DNA from: Oxyruncus cristatus
Lineage: Eukaryota; Chordata; Aves; Passeriformes; Cotingidae
Length of the DNA stretch: 64,000 nt
Direction of reading: 5' to 3'
Assembly (NCBI GenBank): GCA_013399855.1
Contig: VXAY01005987.1
Location: 94,208 to 158,207, forward strand
Each line of letters begins with the position of its first letter. The stretch's first letter is position 1. This document shows positions 12,301 to 22,237 of this stretch, piece by piece. The notes under the pieces are model-generated. The model made no database searches and had not been told where the DNA came from. It saw only the letters and a list, made by a program, of their open reading frames with translations. The position numbers and the translations under genes were made by a program.

Positions 12301-14449
12301 GAAATACCATCAGTATTTCATTTTGTCAGTCTTGACAATATATAAAACAGCAAATCTTGTTAGAAATAAAGATTTTTTTTAGCAACAAAAGTACCGCATA
12401 ATTCAAAAGTTCATTTAAATTATTTTAAATACTTTGGAATACCTCTTTTTTTCAGTACTTAAGTGCTAAGAAACCAGTATTGCAAAAATGATGGAATTTT
12501 CTGTAAATGTTGACACCTATTATTTGCCTTCTAATTTTTAGGGAATAAAGCCCATATCAGCATGGTGTATTGCACTGAATTTACAGTCATGAAAGTCAGG
12601 GGGCACAAGAATTTACAACACCACAGAATGTGTCTTTTCCATCAGAAAAGAAAGACTAAATCCTTTCAATTACTCCAGGACCTAGGGTTTTAATGAAATA
12701 ACTATCAGGAAAAGCTGGTTAAAAATGTTTCAGCTTTCCGAGTCAACAATTATTTTGTAGCTTGTGGCTGTCTGGATAGAATGTATTTATTTATCAAAAC
12801 AGCAAAGTAAAATTAAGCTCATTAGATGCAAACCACAACATTAATAAAAAAACATTGCTGCAATGTCAAGCACTCAAAATTTCATTCAGTCTCTTTCTGA
12901 GGCTTTATGACAGTCTCTGAGTCACATATTTTTTGTGGGTAGCTATGCTTATCCAGTGCCTACGTTATTTTTAAAGGAATTTAAAGGGTTTATCCGTCCT
13001 ACTCTGTGAATGCTCTAGAATTTATATACCTTACAAATTCTTAAAATCATTATTTTCATGATGGATTTTTTTTCAAGATAATAAAATCCCCTAATTTTAT
13101 ACACCTGATAATGGATCCTCATTTCTCCCCCACCTCAACTTTTTTTTCTTTAGAGCACGTAGTATGTATTTGAAGTTCCTGTATACCCAAGCACAGCTCC
13201 CATTGAATTCCATTTTCCTGCCTTCCTGGCTCGTTTCTCAATCATTCCCAGTTCTTTCTAGCTAGGATTACTGGCTGATGCTACTGGCAGTTATGTTGGC
13301 AGCTCTACATCTGCTGTCCAGTTATCCAATTCCTTATAAAATCTGTCTTCCCTAGAGCTCCCTGCCAATTCTGACTCTTTTTGTCTAGTCAGTTCCAGTT
13401 TCCCACTCCATGTCCAAATTTGCCTTTGCCCATCAAGCTTCACTCATTGCCTCCTCAGCTCAATGCTGACCAATTTTCTCCCATACTGGGACTCTTTTGT
13501 CCACTGGGGTCCCGGAAGAGTTCCAGCTGGGATAACACACAGAGGAGTTACTAAAAGCCATCATGGGAAACTCTTTTTCTATCTTTTTCATCTTGCAACA
13601 CAAAGTCTGTCGAGTCACTTCATGGGAATACTATGAGTTTATCACAGTCAGCCTCAGGAGTTTTGAAAAGCCAGAGTACGCTCAGCAATGACCACAAATG
13701 AATTTTTTTTATCTTTGTTATTAACAAATCCCTCTTTCCTCCGTGAATTCTTCTCATTTTCAAAACCCTTAGGATTTTGCTAATTCTACTGTATAGTCAC
13801 AGGGATGACCACAAACACATTCTGCTCAGAACTGGCAATCTCACTGCTAGACAGAAATTCTAACTCCACCAAAAAGGAAATTTTCAAATATAATGCATAG
13901 TTTTCTGTTGAGATCATAACTGTGTTGAAAAATCCTAGTTCGATGCAAATATTTCTGAGTTAACCTTTGGGAGTCGGGAAAAGACAGATAAATCAGTAAA
14001 TTAAGTTTTAGGATGTTTTAACGTAGATAACAGTGAAACACGATCCATGTTTCAACAAGAATTTTCAGGTTTTCTTAGAGATTTTAAAATTCTTTTTACA
14101 AGTCCCTTGGGGAGCAGAATGAACCTCTCTCACTTATTGGATGAACAGTGCATAATACTTTGCATAATGAAATTAAGCAGCCTGAAGTACATGTGAACAT
14201 GACTAATGAGACCAAATGCAGCAGGAAAAGCAAGCAGATGGCTTGAATGAGCTGGAACAGAGTAGCAAGGAGAAAGCTGAATGTTTTGGGTTTTTGCAGG
14301 GTACATACAGACACAAAAATATAATCTTTGCATTCCTGTGTAACAGTGCATCTGTCAGCACTTTGATGGCCTATGGACCACAAATGAGAGCTTGCCAGAA
14401 TACTAATAGTCTCTGTGGAAAACATTTATATGTTGCCTACAGGAGATAC
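9371..14449. other. Long AT-rich stretch, no feature recognised
   Basis: About 5 kb with no recognised gene or repeat. A pyrimidine-rich patch at roughly 13120-13560 is more GC-rich than its surroundings and may be an unclassified old repeat, but nothing in it could be named. No open frame exceeds 90 codons until the 109-codon - frame at 14425-14096, which has no recognisable domain. Confidence 0.45.
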
Positions 14450-14500
14450 AAAATGCACACAAAATGCAAACAAAATGCAAACAAAATGCAAACAAAATGG
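14450..14500 (+). repeat. 11-bp tandem repeat (AAAATGCAAAC), about 4.6 copies
   Basis: Four consecutive 11-bp units (14450-14460, 14461-14471, 14472-14482, 14483-14493) plus a partial fifth. The first unit has one substitution (C for A in its ninth base) and the other three full units are identical. Each unit contains ATGCAAA, the core of the POU/Oct octamer. The repeat extends a chance open frame into a repetitive lysine/asparagine-rich end, which is not evidence of coding. Confidence 0.95.
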
Positions 14501-16367
14501 AGGTGAGGGGGCAGGAGGTGTTTGTTTCACTTTGTGTCTTGCTTTTTTTTAAATTTCATAAAAAAGATACTTAAGCTAGTGGTATATTTTTATTGAACTA
14601 GACTTTCTCCAACAAAAGCCTGGTTCTCAGACACCTCCCCAATAGTACAAACATTTGGAGGTAAATGCAGAAAGAGAGGGAGAGAAAGAAGGCAGTAGGT
14701 ATTAAAAGGAGATGGGAAAAGGCTTTCTTATCAAGAAAGTTAAATGACCAACTCATGAAGGATGCTACAAGGAACAGGGCAAGATGCAGATAAATTCAGT
14801 TTGTTCTCCTTGCTTTCTGGGAAAAAAACAAATCTGTCCATAGAAAAGATTAGCTGTTCATTTCTATAATTTGAGCTAAATTGAGGATTACCAGACAGCC
14901 TCTCCTTGCGAGGTATTTCTTGGGAGGTATAGCTCTACTCTGCATGAAACACATATTGACACTGGCTATTTACATCTGCAAACCTAAGGGATTGCTGGCA
15001 GTTATGTTATAAAAAATGAGCAGATTCAGGGAGAAATAGTATCAAACTGAGCAAATTTACAATGACATCCTGCCAATCATATCTATTGCAAAGGACTGGG
15101 ATAAAACACCTTTGGATGTGTATTTTCTGACATTTGAGATTTTTTTTTTTTTTAAACTAGAAAACTTTATTTGATGTTTTGAAAGAAAGCAGGGATACTA
15201 CCTGGGATTGCAATGTAAGGATATCTTGTCAACAAATTAATTTAAACTAATGTTCAGAAGAAAACTATTTACTTAATTTTTCTGCACCTGTCAATAAGTA
15301 TAGTATTCTGTTTCACTGTTAATAATGCTACAGCTGTAGCCCACCTACCACATATTTGACTATTACATGCTCCTAATATCCAGTGCTCACAGTGCAATCC
15401 AGTACTGTGGAATATTTTTATTACCAACACAAACTGTAGAGGGACAAGATTCAAACATCCTTTAACCCCTTCAACTAGTTTTCAAAATTTATCTCTTCAC
15501 AGTGTATACTGGTCTCAGTTTTTTTTAAGTTTAGAATATTCAGAAACATAGAAAGAGACTGAAAAATTTCATGGAGCATCACTGTTCAGCTAAAAAAAAA
15601 AAAAAAAGAACCAAACCCCACAAAACCCCAAGCTTCTTTTAGTTCTAGAAGACAGCAGTGATATTTCTTTACTATTTTTTCAGGACTTCTGTCTGAATTT
15701 TGTATCTCCTGTACTAAACAAAACCCATTTTTTTTTCAGTCTGAAGTATATTGAAGTTATCTCCACTCTGAAACAATCACAGGAGTCTTTAATAAACTGG
15801 CATCTGTAGACCAGCAAGACCTTTCAGTCAGCCTTGACCTACATTTATCAGGTGACATATGTAGAGATTTGGATGATCTTTTTATTTTACTGCAAATTAT
15901 TCTTAATTACACTGAAGCACAATATTTAAGCTTCACCCCATGAAACATCATGAACTGTTTATTACATGATAAATGACCTTAAATAAGATCTGCAATACCT
16001 AGACATCATTCCAGCCTGTACTGCTTTTATCAGATCTCCCTCTGATCTTCCATTTTAAATACACACTGGTATTCAAACTATCAGCAAAATTCAGCTTATA
16101 TCACTCTCTCTGTAGCTTTCTAACATAACTTGCATTAATTTAGGAGAACCTATCACACTATTAATTAAAACATGGGGTTATTGATCTCAGTGCCTTTTAT
16201 CATCCATCCAGACCAGGTATGCAATAGTTTTGTGATGAAAACTGGCAATTTCTATATTGTCAATGGTTTAAAAATTATAATCTCCTTATGTAAAGCTGTT
16301 TGTCAATAACTTCCGTTGCAAAACTGAGTTTCTGTGATCTTCTGCAATAATTTGTATCAAAACAGAG
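14501..16367. other. AT-rich DNA with homopolymer runs
   Basis: Nothing recognisable beyond simple sequence: a 14-T run around 15141 and a 15-A run at 15592-15606. The A run is not preceded by a recognisable processed transcript. Confidence 0.5.
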
Positions 16368-17309
16368 GGTTCAGACGCACAGGCAGCATGGCTTCATGAG
16401 AGCAAAGTCCTGCTTATCCAAACTGATTTTCTTCTATGACAAGGTAACCCACCCAGTTGAGCAAGGGAAGCCAGGTGATGTCATCTTTTTGGACTTCAAT
16501 AAAGTTTTCAATACTGTCTCTCACAGGATCCTTCTGGACAAAATGTCCAGTACACAGCTGGATAAACACGTCCTGTGGTGGGTGAGCAATTGGCTCAGAG
16601 GTCAAGTACAGAGGGTGATAGTGAATGGGGTGACATCAGACTGGGATTGGGAATTACCAACCAGATGAAGTCCAACAAAGGGAAGTGCCAGATTCTGCAC
16701 CTGGGATGGGGCAACCCTGGATGTTCACACAGATTGGAAAATGAGATGCTGGAAAGCAGTGCCATGGAAAGCGACCTGGGGGTCCTGGTCAATGGCAAGT
16801 TGAATGTGAGTCAGCAGTGCCCTGGCGGCCAGAAGGGACAACCGTGTCCTGGGGGGCATCAGGCAAAGCATCGCCTGCCAGTTGAAGGAGAGGATTGTCC
16901 CGCTCTGCTCTGCACTGGTGTGACCTCACCTGGAATATTGTGTGCAGTTTTGGCCACCACAATATAACAAAGATATTATGTTATTAGAGAGTGTCCAAAG
17001 GAGGGCAATGAAGACGGTGAAGGGCCTTGAGGGGAAGCTTTGTGAGGAGCGACTGAGGTCACTTGGTATGTTCAGCCCGGAGAAGAGGAGACTGAGGGGA
17101 GACCTCACTGCAGTTACAACTTCCTTGTGAGAAGGTGTGTGGAGGGGAGGTGTTGTGTGGTCACAGCATCACGCCTGACAGAGTTCAAGAAGCATTTGTA
17201 TGATACTCTCAGGCACATGGTGTGACTTTTGGGGATGACCCTGTGCAGGGCCAGGGGTTGGACCTTGTGGGTCCTTTCCAACCCAGCATATTCTGTGATT
17301 CTGTGATTT
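16368..17309 (+). mobile_element. CR1 LINE with internal deletion of the RT active site
   Basis: The copy begins in the finger/palm region. The frame 16396-16668 reads GDVIFLDFNKVFNTVSHRIL, which contains the first catalytic aspartate motif, followed by WWVSNWLRGQVQRVIVNGV. At about 16645 it jumps directly to the region coding NQMKSNKGKCQILHLGWGNP (frame 16575-16967), so the GVPQG and FADD motifs are gone. The C-terminal block [17 protein letters not shown] appears in 16942-17130. The 3' UTR ends with two TGATTCTG-type tail units at about 17290-17309. It is non-functional. Confidence 0.95.
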
Positions 17310-20109
17310 TAGGTTTGGTATATTGTTGTATATAGGAAAACTAGCAATGCCAAAGGAAGCTGGTAGGAGCAAAGTGCAAAACAAACAAAAGAAGGTGTTT
17401 TTTTGCACAACAGGTGAAATATTTATGAAACTCTCAGAAACATACGAGAAGTTACAAGGAAGTTTTAAAAAGTTCTATGGAGAAACTTAACAAGAACCTA
17501 GAAAATAGATTCATTGCTAGCTGGAGATATCACACCAGGTTCGGGAAATCCTTTCTGCTGAAAACAGTTGGAGGCTGGGAATTTTCAAGGGATGTGTGAT
17601 GTGTTCTCACTCTATTCCTCTTTCCCCTGGAAATCTTCTATGGCTTGTTGGAGATAGGATGCTTAACACTGTAGGTCCAAATCTATAAGAATCCTTCGTC
17701 TAAATTCTTGGAACCATTCTTCCATTTCAATGAGATGCTCTGCATCTGTCTATATACTTTTGCCTAAGCACTTATGTAAAGACAGTACTTTCTAACATTC
17801 TTTTTGCTTTTGCTACATCTCAGATCATTAACATTAACTCTTCTCCTACGGCAAAAGCGGATTGTGACAGACATCTTGTTTGCTATAGACATTTTTCCTC
17901 CACGTGTATGCTGAAGCATGCAATTAAAAGTAAGAATCAATAGTTCACTACGAGCAAAACCATCACATTTCCTTATATTGTGTCAACTTCTATCCTCAGT
18001 CTGACCTCTTGTACCAACCCAATTCCATACTGATCAATTCATTTACTTGCTCCTAAAGAACAATTTCCAGCTTAAACTATGAGCGTGACCTTCAACTTAT
18101 GAAAGACATCAAACACAAGATCAATCTGACGTATAGAATTCTCTGCAGAAGGAAACTAAACAGTTGGTTTATTTCATGCCACAAGTGAAAATAACCCAAA
18201 TACATAAAACTAAGAAATTGACAAAGAAAGGGCAAGTTTTTGAGGTTCTGTCTTCCAGATCTGTGCACTTATTCAATTAGCAATTATTAAAGTCAACTGA
18301 ATTGGCCAGCTGACAACTTGTAATGCCAAAATAAGAGTTTAATGTTCTTTGCCAACATCAAGCTGATGTACAGTGTGTCACTCTGTACCTAGAAAACTCA
18401 AAATGTCCTTTCCAAGATGACAAAAAAATCTTCACAGAGCTCTGGTAATAGGCGCTCACAGTTTATCAAGATTCTGTACACTATCTCAAGTTCGACTCTT
18501 CAAAACAATAGTTTATTAGCCAATTATGTTGGAAAGAAGCATTTTTCCTTATAAACAGCTTTGATGAGTTGAGTTACCATTCTTCTTACATACACAAGGG
18601 AAAAAAAAAATCAAAATCCGCTTGCCAAGCATTGTTTCCTAACTGCAACATTTAAAGGGAAGGTTGCCATTTCCTCCGGCAAAGACTTATGAACATAAAA
18701 AAATGCTGTACCCATAAAATCAGGAAATAAATATACAATCAACCTAGAAATCTTAAACAGCATGAACTTATCAAATACACTCAGGCAGAGCTCTCTTGCA
18801 ATTAGGGATCAGATAAAGATTTTAATTAGCTCCCTTGAAAATTGGTGTTTGCATTTAGAACGTACAACAAGTTCATCACCGCTTCTTTGTCATCCATTTT
18901 CCAGGAAGCTTCTCAGTCCGAATATATCCTCTAACTCTACACCCAAGCCACGAATAGGTACACACATGAAGCAGTCAAATCATGGTAAATTACAACAAAG
19001 CATCATTTAAGAGTGGGAAGGCTTTGCATTTAAGCTTGGTGTTCCTACCGTCCAGTCGGGCAACACAGCTTAGCTAATGAGTTTTTACAGTTGCACTTAA
19101 TTGGAAACAGCAAAACATCCCAGCCAACCCACAACAGTGAAACCAAGTTTTCAAGCAGAATGATATAAATTACAACACACACGAGATTTTAAAATTAGTT
19201 CAGACAAACAAACGCACAGTACAGTTATTTCTGCCTTGGCAGACAAAACAGTGCAAGGCCCACGTATTTTTTCAATATGCATCTACTATTGTTAACTTTT
19301 ACATATATACATACATGTATATATTTATATATATATTATATATATACCATTATATGCATACAGTTTAACGAACATGAATGTGTTAATAACCAATCTGTAA
19401 TTCCAGATTAACCATGATGTAGTAAAGATACCATTTTTAATAATTTTTATTTTTCTTTGAAGTACTGCTTTCCTAACTATAAGGAAATGCCTGCCAGTAG
19501 GAGAGGAAACTACTCCATATTGTGTCTGTGCAGGTGTAGATGAGATGTAGTTTTACAGTCTTTTACTTTTCACCTTAACGAGACATTCAGAAAAACACAA
19601 CCTTATTGTAGATATTTTTACTTCTCTCAAGACTCAAAATAGAAAACAACCAGATACAAATTTTCTATTGCTTGATATACTTGGGTACCAAAAGTAAGTT
19701 CATACTCATTGACACAGTCCCCATACGATGAGCAAAATGTCATGCCCACTGAAAAAGTCGTATCACTGAAAAAAACCCCAGAAGACTGTTAAAGCACACA
19801 GAAAATCTACTTAGTTTTCTACAGATTTCAAGAGATTTGTCAATGTTAGCTAAGGCCTATAACATGTGAAGTAATGTATCATAAAAACAAGTGCTTTCTG
19901 AGAACCTCCAACAGAATAGTGATACCAATAATATTACTTATCAGAGGAGTAATAACACAATGCCATAAAAACTTCCAAAAACCTCATATGGCCATTGACA
20001 TAATAAGTTCAAAATTATACAACATTTATATTAATATCACTCTTTTTTCTTCTTTTGTTTTTAGTTTTTCAACCAAAAAAACTTTCAACTTTTTCTCCTG
20101 AAAAAGCTT
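17310..20109. other. AT-rich DNA with a TA-rich simple repeat
   Basis: No gene or interspersed repeat recognised. A (TA)n-rich low-complexity block lies at 19301-19346. Confidence 0.5.
19301..19346. repeat. (TA)n-rich low-complexity tract
   Basis: About 46 bases of alternating T and A, interrupted by single C or G bases (ACATATATACATACATGTAT and so on). It is an imperfect dinucleotide microsatellite that could extrude as a cruciform. Confidence 0.8.
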
Positions 20110-20111
20110 CA

Positions 20112-21116
20112 GCCCACGGCTTGGACAGGGGCACTCTGTGCTGGGTTAGGAACTGGTTGGAGGGCCGGGCCCAGAGAGTGGTGGTGAACGGGGCTGCATC
20201 CAGTTGGCGGCCGGTCACTAGTGGTGTCCCCCAGGGATCAGTGCTGGGCCCAGTCCTGTTTAATATCTCTAGTGATGATTTAGATGAAGGGATAGAGTGC
20301 ACCATTAGTAAATTTGCAGATGACACCAAGCTGGGGGGGAGTGTCGATCTGCTGGAAGGCAGGAGAGCTCTGCAGAGGGACCTGGACAGACTGGAGAGCT
20401 GGGCTGATTCCAACGGGATGAGGTTCAACAAGGCCAAGTGCCGGGTCCTGCACTTTGGCCACAACAACCCCCTGCAGCGCTACAGGCTGGGCACAGAGTG
20501 GCTGGAGAGCAGCCAGGCAGAAAGGGATCTGGGAATTTGGATTGACAGGAAGCTGAACATGAGCCAGCAGTGTGCCCAGGTGGCCAAGAAGGCCAATGGC
20601 ATCCTGGCCTGGATCAGGAACAGTGTGGCCAGCAGGAACAGGGAGGTGATTCTGCCCCTGTACTCGGCGCTGGTGAGGCCACACCTGGAGTGCTGTGTCC
20701 AGTTCTGGGCCCCTCAGTTCAGGAGGGATATTGAGGTGCTGGAGCAGGTCCAGAGAAGAGCAACCAGGCTGGTGAAGGGACTTGAGCACAAGTCCTATGA
20801 GGAGAGGCTGAGGGAGCTGGGGTTGTTTAGCCTGGAGAAGAGAAGGCTCAGGGGAGACCTCATCGCTCTCTACAACTATCTGAGAGGAGGTTGTAGCCAG
20901 GTGGGGGTTGGTCTCTTCTCCCAGGCAACCAGCAGTAAGACAAGAGGGCATGGCCTTAAGCTGTGCCAGGGGAGGTTTAGGTTAGATATCAGAAAGAAAT
21001 TCTTTACAGAGAGAGTAATCAGCCATTGGAATGGGCTGCCCAGGGAAGTGGTGGATTCTCCATCCCTGGAGGTTTTCAAGATGAGACTGGACGTGGCACT
21101 TAGTTCCACAGTCTAG
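20112..21116 (+). pseudogene. CR1 ORF2 C-terminal fragment (reverse transcriptase), open but N-truncated
   Basis: The element encodes 334 uninterrupted residues. In order they show the thumb-side palm motif [13 protein letters not shown], the catalytic FADD at 20313-20324 followed by [62 protein letters not shown] and [13 protein letters not shown], with a TAG stop at 21114-21116. The first ATG in frame (20055) lies in unrelated flanking DNA. The AP-endonuclease domain and the first RT aspartate motif are missing, so the product could not retrotranspose on its own. It is a fragment, not a host gene. Confidence 0.9.
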
Positions 21117-21182
21117 TAACCGCGGTGGTGTTGGATCAAGGGTTGGACTTGATGATCTCAGAGGTCCTTTCCAACCCGTCTG

Positions 21183-21218
21183 ATTCTATGATTCTATGAT
21201 TCTATGATTCTATGATTC
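21183..21218 (+). repeat. CR1 3' tail, (ATTCTATG)4 plus partial
   Basis: The 8-bp tail repeat is the diagnostic end of avian CR1 and the probable recognition end for its reverse transcriptase. Four exact units support a young copy. Confidence 0.97.
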
Positions 21219-21333
21219 AAGTATTTTTATTTTAACTACAGATGAACCAACACTACCACTTCACTTCTAGTTGGCAGCTTTTCGGCTATCTCTAAACAGT
21301 GGTATTCAGAAGGATGCTGATGTTTCAGATAAC

Positions 21334-21847
21334 TGTGGTGAGTCGACCCTGGTCATAAATTAAGCACCCACCAGCCACTCATTCACAGCACTTCCAAGGA
21401 TAGAGGGGAGAAGCACAGGAGCAAGAAAAAACTCAAGCAAAGCCAAGTAAAAAAAGTGAAGGAAAAAGAGAGGGAGAAAACACAAAGTGAAGTAAAGGCA
21501 ATCCCTCCCACCAGCAGCCCAGTGTTTACATAGCCTCCATCCAACAACTACTTTGGAAAGACCACTCCCCAGTTTTTCTTGCTAAGCATGACATTGTAAG
21601 AATGCACAGAATACCCCTTCGGTCAGTTTGGGTCACCTGTCCTGGCTGTGTTCTCTCTCGAGCTCTTGCACATCCCCAGCTCCTTGCTTTGAGCCAAGTT
21701 AGAGAAGGTCGCCTCACTGTGCAAGCACTGCTCAGCAATAGATAAAACACTGGTGTGTTATCACCACTGTTTTAGTCACTGACCTAAAACAGCTGCATAT
21801 GAGCTGCAATGAAGAAAGCTAGTTCCATCTGATCCAGACTCAATACA
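21334..21847 (-). mobile_element. Solo LTR of a second avian endogenous retrovirus family
   Basis: Read on the - strand, the segment starts TGTATTGAGTCTGGATCAG at 21847 and ends GTCGACTCACCACA at 21334, so it has the TG...CA ends of an LTR. Inside are blocks typical of a very common avian LTR: GTGACCCAAACTGACC followed by GGGGTATTC (21600-21640), a CAGCCAGGACAG block near 21650, and a GATAACACACCAGTGTTTTA block near 21750. Flanking hexamers GATAAC (21328-21333) and GATACA (21848-21853) agree at 4 of 6 bases and could be a decayed target-site duplication. The TATA region is degraded and the central part is shorter than usual. No internal viral genes are present. The 74-codon open frame at 21750-21526 is incidental. 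Confidence 0.8.
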
Positions 21848-21930
21848 GATACATACCACAGTTAATGTCTCAAGTTTGCCAGGATGATAACTGCACACAG
21901 TGACCTTTCCCTATTTTTCTCCTATCATTT

Positions 21931-21972
21931 CTGATCTGGTTTCCAGGCCCTCTGATCTGGTTTCCAGGCCCT
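21931..21972 (+). repeat. Perfect 21-bp tandem duplication
   Basis: CTGATCTGGTTTCCAGGCCC plus T is present twice in direct succession (21931-21951 and 21952-21972) with no mismatch. It is probably a recent replication-slippage event and is likely length-variable. Confidence 0.97.
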
Positions 21973-22221
21973 CCAAGCAAACAGGATGCCAAAAAGCACT
22001 GGTCACGCAGTCTAGATCTAACTACTGAGGTCACAGTTCTCAAACTAGATGTCACCTCTGCTGCCACCAGTCTCATTTCCATCCATTTGGTGTTCCACTT
22101 TCCAAACTGCAGCACAAGAAAAATTACTTGACTGTCTCTTCTCCAGGTAGTATGTTATAAACTTTATAAACACCTCATGTAGGTAACTGCATCACCCCAC
22201 TTCTTCTTTTTTTTTTTTTTT

Positions 22222-22237
22222 NNNNNNNNNNNNNNNN
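22222..22237. other. Assembly gap (16 N) inside a T/C tract
   Basis: Sixteen N follow a 15-T run and precede an 8-C run and a second long T run (22251-22265). Both flanks are homopolymeric pyrimidine, so the gap is a region where reads failed or the tract collapsed. The true length is unknown. Confidence 0.99.

Larger units (their letters stand above)
20110..21218 (+). mobile_element. Best-preserved CR1 LINE copy in the window
   Basis: A 5'-truncated CR1 of about 1.1 kb. It starts within ORF2 just before the [20 protein letters not shown] region and runs to a complete 3' end with four perfect ATTCTATG units at 21183-21214 plus a partial fifth. Its GC content is far above the flanking DNA. 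The coding part has no stop or frameshift, which suggests a recent insertion compared with the other CR1 copies here. No target-site duplication was seen, as is usual for CR1. Confidence 0.97.

Noticed and set aside
13120..13560. An unclassified old transposon or exon in a pyrimidine-rich patch
   Set aside because: No terminal repeats, tail, frame or recognised motif could be shown.
14216..14506. A 96-codon gene ending in a lysine/asparagine-rich repeat
   Set aside because: The repetitive end is the translation of the 11-bp minisatellite and the rest has no domain.
15592..15606. Poly(A) tail of a processed pseudogene
   Set aside because: No recognisable transcript-derived sequence precedes it and no flanking direct repeats were seen.
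20280..20951. 223-codon - strand open frame
   Set aside because: It is the antisense shadow of the CR1 reverse-transcriptase frame.
20055..21116. A 353-codon host gene
   Set aside because: All but the first 19 codons are CR1 ORF2; the ATG lies in unrelated flanking DNA.
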